Below, in pieces: positions 7,206 to 13,823 of a stretch of 17,700 nucleotides of DNA. A model generated the notes under the pieces. That model searched no databases. It worked only from the letters and a program-made list of their open reading frames with translations, and had not been told where the DNA came from. The stretch is from Ramlibacter sp. GTDB taxonomy: Bacteria; Pseudomonadota; Gammaproteobacteria; Burkholderiales; Burkholderiaceae_C. Each line of letters opens with the position of its first letter. The stretch's first letter is position 1. The translations under genes were made by a program, and so were the position numbers. The DNA lies in assembly GCA_021156245.1 (NCBI GenBank), contig JAJNBO010000006.1, positions 1-17,700 on the forward strand, given 5' to 3'.

Positions 7206-9718
7206 CAGTCCTCCTTCACCGCCAGCACGGCGTCGCGGCCGGCGGCAGCGCGGCCTGCGGCCCACGCGGTGACGGTGCCGGCCACGATCACCGCCGCGCA
7301 CAGCGCCAGCAGCCGCGCCCAGGGCACCAGCAGGTCCATCGTCCAATGGAAGCTTTGCGGATTGACGACGTGCACCAGGACGACGGCGACGCCGAGTCCC
7401 AGCGCCAGGCCGGCCAACGCGCCGATGAGGGTCCAGGCGGCGCCTTCTCCCGCCACCACCGCCAGGATCTGCCGCCGCGTCAGCCCCAGGTGCTGCAACA
7501 GGCCGAACTCCTTGCGCCGCGCCAGCACCTGCGCGCTGAAGCTCGCCGCCACGCCGAACAGCCCGATCGCGATCGCCACCGCCTGCAACCAGTACGTGAC
7601 GGCGAAGCTGCGGTCGAAGATGCGCAGCGACACCTTGCGGACCTCCGACGCGGAAGCGAGCTCGACGAGATCCGGATTGCCGGTCTCGCGGGCCACTCGT
7701 TCGCGCACGCGCAACTGGACGTCCTCGGCCGAGGCGCCTGGCGCCAACCACAGCATCAGGTCGTTGACGCGCGTGTCGCCGGTCAGCCGCAGGTAGTCCG
7801 CCTGCGCAATGACGATGGCGCCGGTCTGCCGCACGTAGTCGCGCCAGACGCCAGCCACGAAGAAGGTGTGGTCGCCCAGCACCGTGCGCAGCAACGGCAA
7901 CGGCTGGCCGATGCGCGCGCCGTACAGGTCGACCAACGCCTCGCTCACGTACACCGGCACGGCTCCGGCGGGTGCAGGAGTGGCTTCGCCCACCAGCGGC
8001 AGCACGCGGCTCGCATCGTCCATCGTGCGGGCGAGAAGCACCACCGGCGGCCGGGCCGGGTCGAGCGGCAGGCTGCGCACGCGCTGGAGGGCCACGCGTT
8101 CGACGCCGCGCAGCTGCGATACGGCTTGCACCAGCTGCGGCGTGAGGAAGGCCGTGTCGGCCGCGCCGGTGCTGACGCTCGTGCGCAGGTACAGGTCCGC
8201 CGGCAGCAGGATGTCCAGCCAGTCGGAGACGGATTGGCGGAAGCTGGCGACCATCACCGTGAGCGCGACGGCGAGGCTGAGCGCCGCGACCACGCCGCTG
8301 ACCGCGACGGCCGCGCTTTCGCGCACGCGCCGCGCGCGTTCGACGGCCAGCAGCGGCAGCAGCCGGTGGGCCACCAGCGGGGCGATGCGGTCGTACAGCG
8401 CGCCCACCGCACCCGGCAGGACCGAGATGCCGCCGACCAGCAGCAGCCCCACCGACACGTACGCGGCGAGCGGGATGCCCGCGATCGGCGGCAGCAGGGC
8501 CAGCACGCCGGCCATCAGCAGGGCGACCCAGCCCAGGGCATGCCGCCGCCCGCGCGGCAAGGCGGTGCCCAACCCCTTGAGCGTCTGCGCCAGCGGCAGG
8601 CGAGCCGCGCTGTTCGCCGGCAGCCAGCCGCCCGCCATCGCGGCGACGACCCCGAGCAGGCCGTAGCCAACGGCTGTCGCGCCGCTCCACTGCAATCGCG
8701 GTCGGACGCCGGGGAAGTAGCCGCCGCCCAGATCGCCACCGAGCAGCGACATCGCCGCTGCGGCCAGCGCAGTACCGAGCGCGATGCCCAATGCGCTGCC
8801 GATGACGCCCAGCACGGCGGACTCCGCCAGCACCAGCCGCAGGCGCTGCCGCGCCGTCAGCCCCAGCACGCCGAGCAGTGCGAACTGCTGCGCGCGGCGC
8901 GCGACGCTCAGGGCCAGCACGGAGAACACGAGGAAGGCGCCGGTGAACAATGCCACCAGGGCCAGCACCGTGAGGTTCACGCGGTAGGCGCGCGAGAGCT
9001 GGCTGACGCGCTGGCCCGCATCATCGGGCTCCGCCCCCTGCACGTCCGCGGGCAGGGCGGCGCGTCGCATCCAGTCGGCATGGGCGACGCCGGGCTTGAG
9101 CTTGACGTCGATGCGCGTGAGCTGGCCGGCGCGGGCGAAGAGGTCCTGCGCCGCCGCGATGTCCATCACCAGCAGGGGGCCGCCGCCTGCGTTGCTGGTG
9201 CCGGCGACACGCACTTCGCGCAACTGCATGCCAGCCTGCAGGCGCAGCCGGTCACGCGGCAGCACGGCTTGCGCGGCGGGATTCAGGAAGACGGTGGCGG
9301 GGGCGAGGATGGCGAGGCGTTCGCCTGCCTCGGTGACGGATGGCACCAGCGTCGGCGCGATGGCGCCGGCGACCAGCGCATCGATGCCCAGCACGCGCAC
9401 CGTCGTGCGGGCGCCGCTCGCGGATGTGGCCAGCGTCTGCAGCTCCAGCACGGGACTCGCGACGGCCACCTCGGGATGGGTGGCCACACGCGCATACAGC
9501 GCCTCGGGCAATGCGCCGCGCGAAGATCGGAGTTCGAGGTCCGGCTGGCCGCCGGCCGACCGCGCCGCGCTGGCGAATTCGTCCAGCGCCGAAGCGTTGA
9601 TCAGGTGGACGGAGAAGGCCAGCGCCACGCCCAGCATGACGGCCAGCACCGCGGTGGCGCTGCGCCACGCATGGTGCCGGACTTCCTGCCAGGAATAGGT
9701 GGCCAGCAGCGACAGCAT
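7202..9718 (-). CDS. YbbP-like FtsX-family ABC transporter permease
   Basis: This 838-residue inner-membrane protein has the double FtsX architecture of YbbP/COG3127-type permeases. One transmembrane helix near residues 20-40 is followed by a large periplasmic domain, a first FtsX core at about 265-395, further helices at about 405-490, a second periplasmic domain, and a final FtsX core at about 720-830. These proteins work with LolD/MacB-type ATPases to move or extract lipophilic molecules or lipoproteins using mechanical force rather than a classical channel. The fitting ATPase lies about 1.6 kb upstream at 11298-11954 on the same strand, with three other genes in between. The stop overlaps the start of the AttH-like gene. 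There is no ribosome binding site before the ATG; a CACAAT hexamer lies 6 nt upstream. Confidence 0.92.
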   Translation of the reverse strand: MLSLLATYSWQEVRHHAWRSATAVLAVMLGVALAFSVHLINASALDEFASAARSAGGQPDLELRSSRGALPEALYARVATHPEVAVASPVLELQTLATSASGARTTVRVLGIDALVAGAIAPTLVPSVTEAGERLAILAPATVFLNPAAQAVLPRDRLRLQAGMQLREVRVAGTSNAGGGPLLVMDIAAAQDLFARAGQLTRIDVKLKPGVAHADWMRRAALPADVQGAEPDDAGQRVSQLSRAYRVNLTVLALVALFTGAFLVFSVLALSVARRAQQFALLGVLGLTARQRLRLVLAESAVLGVIGSALGIALGTALAAAAMSLLGGDLGGGYFPGVRPRLQWSGATAVGYGLLGVVAAMAGGWLPANSAARLPLAQTLKGLGTALPRGRRHALGWVALLMAGVLALLPPIAGIPLAAYVSVGLLLVGGISVLPGAVGALYDRIAPLVAHRLLPLLAVERARRVRESAAVAVSGVVAALSLAVALTVMVASFRQSVSDWLDILLPADLYLRTSVSTGAADTAFLTPQLVQAVSQLRGVERVALQRVRSLPLDPARPPVVLLARTMDDASRVLPLVGEATPAPAGAVPVYVSEALVDLYGARIGQPLPLLRTVLGDHTFFVAGVWRDYVRQTGAIVIAQADYLRLTGDTRVNDLMLWLAPGASAEDVQLRVRERVARETGNPDLVELASASEVRKVSLRIFDRSFAVTYWLQAVAIAIGLFGVAASFSAQVLARRKEFGLLQHLGLTRRQILAVVAGEGAAWTLIGALAGLALGLGVAVVLVHVVNPQSFHWTMDLLVPWARLLALCAAVIVAGTVTAWAAGRAAAGRDAVLAVKEDW

Positions 9719-9724
9719 CGCGGC

Positions 9725-9730
9725 ATTGTG
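9725..9730 (-). promoter_or_regulatory. -10-like hexamer 6 nt before the permease start
   Basis: CACAAT on the minus strand is followed by 6 nt and then the permease ATG. No -35 match is convincing. If used, the transcript would be leaderless. It is listed because four other genes here share the arrangement. Confidence 0.25.
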
Positions 9731-9755
9731 CCGCCCGCTGCCGCGGATCGATGGC

Positions 9756-10232
9756 TTACGCCATCTCTCCCATCAGTTCTTCCTTGCGCGCCATCAGCTC
9801 GTCGCGCATGGAGACCAGGTCCAGCTTGCGGGCGGAGCGCGCCTTCGGGAAGATCTCGCCGCGCTCTTCCTTCACGTGGTGGTCGATGTATTCGCCCAGC
9901 ACCGTCACCTTGGCGTCGAACATCTCGTCGGCCTCGGCCATGCCCTCGATCTGCGCGATCAGGTCCTTGGCCGACTGGTGCTCGACTTCGGCTTCGGCCA
10001 GCAGGTCGGTGTCCTTGATGACGGCGCGCAGCGCCGGGTAGAAGATCTCTTCCTCGATCTGCGCGTGGACGGTGAGCTCGTGGCAGATCTGCCGCGCCAG
10101 GTCCAGCTTCTTCTGGCCGACCGTGCGACCGCGGGACTTGGTGAGCTCCTCGTACTCCTTGAACATCTTCTTCACCGCGCGATGGTCCGCGTCGAGCAGG
10201 TCGCAAGCGTCTTTTTCACTGCGTGTCGCCAT
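9756..10232 (-). CDS. Hemerythrin HHE-domain protein
   Basis: This 158-residue cytoplasmic protein has a four-helix hemerythrin fold that binds a di-iron centre. The likely ligands are H17 (DADHRAV), H51, H56 and E60 (CHELTVHAQIEEE), H85 (VEHQSAK), and H118/H119 with E122/E123 (IDHHVKEERGE). Bacterial single-domain relatives are linked to oxygen, nitric oxide or iron handling; which applies here cannot be told. The frame allows a start 9 codons earlier, but ATG 10232 is preceded by a strong AAGGAGA site at 5 nt, so the shorter form is chosen. The C-terminal 28 residues are a charged helix beyond the core domain. It is transcribed away from the coiled-coil gene at 10449. Confidence 0.93.
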   Translation of the reverse strand: MATRSEKDACDLLDADHRAVKKMFKEYEELTKSRGRTVGQKKLDLARQICHELTVHAQIEEEIFYPALRAVIKDTDLLAEAEVEHQSAKDLIAQIEGMAEADEMFDAKVTVLGEYIDHHVKEERGEIFPKARSARKLDLVSMRDELMARKEELMGEMA

Positions 10233-10237
10233 ATCGT

Positions 10238-10244
10238 TCTCCTT
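10238..10244 (-). promoter_or_regulatory. Strong ribosome binding site fixing the hemerythrin start
   Basis: AAGGAGA on the minus strand lies 5 nt before ATG 10232. It decides between that start and the in-frame ATG at 10259. Confidence 0.8.
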
Positions 10245-10316
10245 GGATGGTGCCTTCATGATGAAAGGGTGATCGGCCGAGCCATGTAGGAGAACAGCGG
10301 CATGAACCGGTGTGCT

Positions 10317-10353
10317 GCGCCGACGGACGCTCCGGCTTCCATTCCGTCGGCGC
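10317..10353. repeat. Perfect 11-bp inverted repeat in a divergent intergenic region
   Basis: GCGCCGACGGA (10317-10327) and its exact complement TCCGTCGGCGC (10343-10353) flank a 15-nt centre. It is followed by an 8-bp direct repeat, GCGCTTGC, at 10354-10361 and 10367-10374. The element lies in the 216-bp gap between hemerythrin and the coiled-coil gene. There is no T tract, so it is not an intrinsic terminator. It could be an operator, a hairpin in a leader, or a decayed REP-like unit. Confidence 0.6.
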
Positions 10354-10448
10354 GCGCTTGCCTCTGGCGCTTGCGTGGGCCGGTGCCTGACGGTTGAGCC
10401 TTTCCGGGCCGCCTACTCTTCGCCCTGCATTCCAAGGAAAGGGTTTCC

Positions 10449-10706
10449 ATGAGTCAGTTGCCCACCGAACAGATCGAAGCGGCGAAGAACCGCACCGACA
10501 AGGTCCAGCAGGACCTGGAAGTCGCCAGCGCCGAACTGGGCCTCGCCCACGGCGCGCTCGATCGCAGCCTTCCCGCCAGCGCCAAGCAGGGTGACGTGGC
10601 GTGGGCCATCGCCCAGAACAAGATCCTGGAGCGCAAGGTCCAGCGGGCGGCGGAGGAACTGGAGGAAGTGACGGAGTTGCTGGAGCAGGCGCAAGGGGCG
10701 GCCTGA
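10449..10706 (+). CDS. Small coiled-coil protein of unknown function
   Basis: This 85-residue soluble protein shows no signal peptide and no membrane segment. It is rich in E, Q, K and A. Two helical, heptad-like stretches (about 7-30 and 54-82, the latter ILERKVQRAAEELEEVTELL) suggest a coiled coil or helical hairpin. The ATG follows an AAGGAAAGG purine stretch (10435-10443) at about 5 nt, and the coding frame has no rare-codon oddity, so it is probably real. It is divergent from hemerythrin and is followed after 29 bp by the DsbG-like lipoprotein gene. The family is not recognised and no function is proposed. Confidence 0.8.
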   Translation: MSQLPTEQIEAAKNRTDKVQQDLEVASAELGLAHGALDRSLPASAKQGDVAWAIAQNKILERKVQRAAEELEEVTELLEQAQGAA

Positions 10707-10723
10707 GGCGTCATGGCCGCGCA

Positions 10724-10729
10724 TAGAAT
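10724..10729 (+). promoter_or_regulatory. -10-like hexamer 6 nt before the DsbG-like gene
   Basis: TAGAAT is followed by GCGCGC and then ATG 10736. No Shine-Dalgarno sequence is present and no good -35 is visible. It suggests a separate, leaderless transcript for the DsbG-like gene rather than read-through alone. Confidence 0.35.
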
Positions 10730-10735
10730 GCGCGC

Positions 10736-11314
10736 ATGAAACGACGCCTGGCACTCACCGCTGCGGGATCGGCCGTGCTGCTCGCCGCTTGCGGCAAGGA
10801 AACCGCGGCCGACAAGCCTGCAGCCAGCGGCGGCAAGACGGTCTCCGTCGAAGCCATTGCCGCTCAGGCCAAGGGCTTCAGCGTGGGGTCTTCCATGGCC
10901 TCGCGCGTCGTCTACGTGTTCTTCGACGCGCAGTGCCCGCATTGCTCCGCCCTGTGGGAGGCCTCGCGCCCGCTGCGGTCGCAGGCGCGCTTCGTCTGGA
11001 TCCCGGTGGGCCTGATCAACGAGAAGAGCGTGACCCAGGGCGCCACGATCCTCGGCGCCGCCGACCCGGTGGCGACCATGGACCAGCACGAAGCGTCCAT
11101 GCGCAACCAGCAGGGCGGCATCAGCGCCATGGGCGTGGCGGACGCAGGTCGTGCCGCCGTGAAGAGCAATACCGAGCTGATGAACAGCTTCGGCCTCGGC
11201 GGCGTGCCGGCCATCATCGCGAAGGATCGCCAGACCGGGCAGGTGCAGGCGATCGAAGGCTCCATGCCCACCGCCGCGCTGGCCAAGCGCCTGGGCCTCA
11301 ACGCGCCCGGCTGA
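10736..11314 (+). CDS. DsbG-like thioredoxin-fold lipoprotein
   Basis: This 192-residue protein is predicted to be exported and lipid-anchored: MKRRLALTAAGSAVLLAACG is a lipoprotein signal with C19 as the acylated cysteine. The thioredoxin domain starts near residue 57; RVVYVFFDAQCPHCSALW closely follows the DsbG catalytic segment, with a C67-P-H-C70 active site and cis-proline P158 (GGVPAI). It has only about 37 residues between lipid anchor and catalytic domain, so it lacks the N-terminal dimerisation domain of DsbC/DsbG. CPHC is the DsbA-type redox pair and is more oxidising than DsbG's CPYC. A periplasmic thiol-disulfide role is inferred; the partner protein is unknown. Its 3' end overlaps the convergent ATPase gene by 17 bp. 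Confidence 0.9.
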   Translation: MKRRLALTAAGSAVLLAACGKETAADKPAASGGKTVSVEAIAAQAKGFSVGSSMASRVVYVFFDAQCPHCSALWEASRPLRSQARFVWIPVGLINEKSVTQGATILGAADPVATMDQHEASMRNQQGGISAMGVADAGRAAVKSNTELMNSFGLGGVPAIIAKDRQTGQVQAIEGSMPTAALAKRLGLNAPG

Positions 11315-11954
11315 CCACCCCGTCCGCACGCAGCTGCAGCACGCGGTCCGCCTGGGACGCCGCTGCCGCCGAATGCGTGACCAGCACCAGCGCTGCGCCA
11401 CTCTCCCGCGCCTGGTTGCGTAGAACTTCCATGACACGCGCCGCGGTCGAAGGATCGAGATTGCCCGTGGGTTCGTCGGCCAGCAGCAGCGTGGGCCGGT
11501 GCACCAGCGCCCGGGCGATGGCCACCCGCTGCAACTGGCCTCCGCTCAATTCCTGCGGCAGCCGCTGGCCGAGGCCGGAAAGTCCCACCGCGTCCAGCAT
11601 GGCGTGGACCCGTGCAGGGTCCGGTTGGTTCAGCAGCAACAAGGGCAGCCCCACGTTCTGCGCCACGTCCAGGTGCGGCAGCACGTGGAAGGCCTGGAAC
11701 ACGAAGCCGAGCTTGCGCCGCCGCAGCAAGGCCCGGCCTTCATCGTCCAGCGTCCCGAGGTCGACGCCGTCGACCGTGACCGAACCCGCATCCCAGGTGT
11801 CGAGGCCGGCCATGCAGTTGAGCAAGGTCGACTTGCCGACGCCGGATTCCCCGACGACGGCCACGAACTCGCCCGCTGCTACTGCGAGCGAGACGCCATG
11901 GAACACCTCGATCGGTCCGTAGCGCTTGGCAAGATCGCGGACGGCCAGGCTCAT
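11298..11954 (-). CDS. LolD/MacB-type ABC transporter ATP-binding protein
   Basis: This 218-residue cytoplasmic ATPase belongs to the group that pairs with FtsX-type permeases. Walker A GESGVGKS is at 35-42, the Q-loop at Q87, the signature LSGGQ at 136-140, Walker B LLLADEP at 157-163 ending with D160/E161, and the switch histidine is H194. [10 protein letters not shown] is the family hallmark. The start overlaps the miaA stop in ATGA fashion (11951-11954), so it is coupled to miaA translation. The best partner is the permease at 7202-9718 on the same strand; no other FtsX permease is visible. It resembles LolD/YbbA, but without LolC/LolE nearby it should not be named lolD. Confidence 0.93.
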   Translation of the reverse strand: MSLAVRDLAKRYGPIEVFHGVSLAVAAGEFVAVVGESGVGKSTLLNCMAGLDTWDAGSVTVDGVDLGTLDDEGRALLRRRKLGFVFQAFHVLPHLDVAQNVGLPLLLLNQPDPARVHAMLDAVGLSGLGQRLPQELSGGQLQRVAIARALVHRPTLLLADEPTGNLDPSTAARVMEVLRNQARESGAALVLVTHSAAAASQADRVLQLRADGVVSRAR

Positions 11955-12889
11955 GCCCGGGCTCCGGCGGCGCGCAGGACCTGCCCCACGACATCCGGCC
12001 CGTCACAGGCGATCACCTCGCGTTGCGGCATGCCTCGCAACCAGGTGAGCTGGCGCTTGGCAAGCTGCCGTGTCGCCGCGATGCCCCGCTCGCGCAGTTC
12101 GGCCACGGGAAAGACGCCGTCCAGCGCCTCCCACGCCTGCCGATAGCCGACGCATCGCATGCTGGGCAGGTCTGGCCGCAAGTCGCCGCGTGCGCGCAGC
12201 GCCCGTACTTCGTCCAGGAAGCCGGCAGCGAGCATCTGGTCGAAGCGCAGCGCAATGCGTTCGTGCAGCCATGCGCGCTCCGCCGGTTCGAGCGAAAGGA
12301 AGAGGTCGGGTTGCAAGCCGGCGCTGCGTTCACCGCTGGCGTGCAACAGCGACAACGGAACGCCCGTGGCGCGATAAACCTCCAGCGCGCGCTGGATCCG
12401 CTGCGCGTCGTTGGGCGCGAGGCGTGCGGCCGTGGCCGGGTCCACCGCCTCCAGTTCTGCGTGCAATGCGGGCCAGCCGCGCCCGGCGGCTTCCTCGTCC
12501 AGCTCGGCACGCAGTGCGGCATCGGCAGCCGGCATCGGGTCCAGCCCTTCGAACAAGGCCTTGAAGTACAGCATGGTGCCGCCCACCAGCAGCACGCGGC
12601 GGCCGCGTGCGCGGATCCCGCGGATGAGCCGATGCGCGTCTGCCGCGAAGGCCGCGGCGCTGTAGTGCCCGGACGGGTCCAGGATATCGATGAGGTGGTG
12701 TGGCACGCGCGCGAGCTCTTGCCGCGTCGGCTTGGCCGTGCCGATGTCCATGCCCCGGTAGACCAGGGCGGAGTCGACGCTGACGATCTCGGCGTCCAGT
12801 GCCCCGGCCAGGACGAGCGAGACGGCGCTCTTGCCGGACGCTGTGGGCCCGGCCAGCGCCACCACGGCGGGCAGCGCATCGGTGGACAT
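11951..12889 (-). CDS. miaA: tRNA dimethylallyltransferase MiaA
   Basis: MiaA transfers a dimethylallyl group to adenine 37 of tRNAs that read codons starting with U, the first step of the ms2i6A modification. The 312-residue form has the P-loop GPTASGKS (14-21), the [16 protein letters not shown] segment with catalytic D39, HHLIDILDP (64-72), and [11 protein letters not shown] (102-112), all standard for MiaA. The frame permits 16 extra N-terminal residues from ATG 12937, but ATG 12889 gives the usual N terminus. No clear ribosome binding site precedes either. In many proteobacteria miaA follows mutL directly; here mutL is about 2.6 kb away with four other ORFs between. Confidence 0.95.
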   Translation of the reverse strand: MSTDALPAVVALAGPTASGKSAVSLVLAGALDAEIVSVDSALVYRGMDIGTAKPTRQELARVPHHLIDILDPSGHYSAAAFAADAHRLIRGIRARGRRVLLVGGTMLYFKALFEGLDPMPAADAALRAELDEEAAGRGWPALHAELEAVDPATAARLAPNDAQRIQRALEVYRATGVPLSLLHASGERSAGLQPDLFLSLEPAERAWLHERIALRFDQMLAAGFLDEVRALRARGDLRPDLPSMRCVGYRQAWEALDGVFPVAELRERGIAATRQLAKRQLTWLRGMPQREVIACDGPDVVGQVLRAAGARA

Positions 12890-12999
12890 GCGGTCGAGGT
12901 TAGCAGATGCCCCAGCTGGATTTGCATGCGGTTGCACTGGTCACCGCGAACGTAAGACAGGGAACAGAATGCACGCAAGGGTGATTTCTAGGAGACAGC

Positions 13000-13386
13000 G
13001 TGGAAGTGAGGGTGTTCCTGGTGGAAGACCTGGCCCGCATGCGTGGATTGCTGGACGACCTGTTCGCATCCCTCGGCGGCATCCGCGTGGTGGCGGTCGC
13101 GACCACGGAAGCGGAGGCGCGGCTGTGGCTGGACGAAAACCACGGAGAGTGGGATGTCGCAGTGCTGGACCTGGTGCTGGAGCAGGGCGGCGGCATGAAT
13201 CTCGTGCGGCACTGCGCGCAGGTTCCGCTGGCCGGTCGCGTGGTGGTGTTCAGCAGTTTCGCGACGCCGGGCGTGCGGCGCCGCTGCCTCGAGCTTGGCG
13301 CAGATGCGGTGTTCGACAAGGGGGAGACTGCCGCCTTCATCGGTTTCTTCGACGAACTGAAGAAGCAGGAGAACGCAGGGCCTTGA
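13000..13386 (+). CDS. Stand-alone response regulator receiver-domain protein
   Basis: This 128-residue CheY-like receiver has no output domain. Residue positions fit a functional receiver: E9/D10 acidic pair (FLVEDLARMR), phospho-acceptor D57 (VAVLDLVLEQGGG), S85/S86 in the switch position (VVVFSSFATP), and K107 (GADAVFDKGE). The GTG start is supported by AGGAGA at 12990-12995, 4 nt upstream. No histidine kinase is adjacent. It starts 110 bp from divergent miaA. It may act as a phosphate sink, bind a partner protein, or report from a distant kinase; the sequence does not decide. Confidence 0.88.
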   Translation: MEVRVFLVEDLARMRGLLDDLFASLGGIRVVAVATTEAEARLWLDENHGEWDVAVLDLVLEQGGGMNLVRHCAQVPLAGRVVVFSSFATPGVRRRCLELGADAVFDKGETAAFIGFFDELKKQENAGP

Positions 13387-13487
13387 GCGCACGCTCGAGG
13401 CACCCGCTGACGAGTCGGCAATGTCGTACAAAAGTCTCCGGGCGGTCCGGACAGCAAGAAGCTGGCCAGCTCGCGAGAATGCTCGGC

Positions 13488-13715
13488 ATGAGCACGAGTT
13501 CCGGCAACGGTCCTGACGACGCGGGCGCCTCCTGGGCAGCGGAATCGCTGCCCATGTCCGTGCGCAAGGAGTTGCTGGAACGGGAGTTGAGGAAGCTGGG
13601 ATACCGCGTGGGCGAGCCCCAGGGCCCTGTGATGCAGCAACAGCAGCAACCCCAGCGCGAAGGCTCGTCGCATCCGCAAGCTGCCGACTCGGACGGCAGC
13701 GGTCACGGCGCTTGA
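13488..13715 (+). CDS. Doubtful small ORF with Q-rich segment
   Basis: A possible 75-residue product (ATG 13488; an alternative ATG at 13479 adds three residues). It has a short helical piece (VRKELLERELRKLGYRVG), a run of five glutamines followed by P and Q, and a hydrophilic Ser/Asp/Gly-rich tail. There is no signal peptide, membrane helix or recognised domain. No convincing ribosome binding site precedes either ATG. A poor promoter-like pair (CTGACG 13406-13411, TACAAA 13427-13432) lies upstream. The frame is open beyond the start on both sides, as often happens by chance in GC-rich DNA. It ends 2 bp before the REP-like pair. It may be a real lineage-specific gene or chance. Confidence 0.35.
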   Translation: MSTSSGNGPDDAGASWAAESLPMSVRKELLERELRKLGYRVGEPQGPVMQQQQQPQREGSSHPQAADSDGSGHGA

Positions 13716-13717
13716 AT

Positions 13718-13797
13718 GTCATCCCCGCGAAGGCGGGGATCCAGGGCTCCCGCATTGAAGATGGAAAGCCCTGGGCCCCCGCCTTCGCGGGGGTGAC
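13718..13797. repeat. Paired REP-like palindromic element (BIME-like)
   Basis: Two 31-bp arms (13718-13748 and 13767-13797) are inverted relative to each other, match at 28 of 31 positions, and flank an 18-bp spacer. Each arm is itself a hairpin: ATCCCCGC-GAAG-GCGGGGAT in the left and CCCCCGC-CTTC-GCGGGGG in the right. The arm sequence resembles the GTCATCCCCGCGAAGGCGGG repeats widely scattered between proteobacterial genes. It lies between the small ORF and aroD, ending 26 bp before the aroD ATG. It could stabilise or terminate transcripts; no transposase is near. Confidence 0.88.
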
Positions 13798-13808
13798 GGT
13801 CCGCTCCG

Positions 13809-13814
13809 TACAAT
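13809..13814 (+). promoter_or_regulatory. -10-like hexamer before aroD
   Basis: TACAAT lies 9 nt before ATG 13824 and just after the right REP-like arm. A -35 would fall inside the repeat, where no good match is seen. No Shine-Dalgarno sequence precedes aroD. Confidence 0.35.
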
Positions 13815-13823
13815 CCGCCGGCA

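Noticed and set aside
7346..10018. An 890-codon plus-strand open frame antisense to the FtsX-like permease.
   Set aside because: The product is rich in Arg, Gln, His and Ala with no domain; it mirrors a well-supported membrane protein gene. Long antisense frames are expected in GC-rich DNA with third-position bias.
10261..10448. Search for a non-coding RNA gene or intrinsic terminator in the largest intergenic region.
   Set aside because: Apart from the inverted repeat, no T-tract terminator or convincing promoter pair was seen; the TTGAGC (10394) and TACTCT (10414) pair has a 14-nt spacer, too short to trust.
13387..13478. TCCGG/CCGGA mini-hairpin (13436-13450) as a terminator after the receiver gene.
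   Set aside because: The stem is only 5 bp with no T tract.
12900..13706. A 268-codon minus-strand frame antisense to the receiver gene.
   Set aside because: No domain in the product, while the plus strand encodes a receiver with all catalytic positions and a good ribosome binding site.
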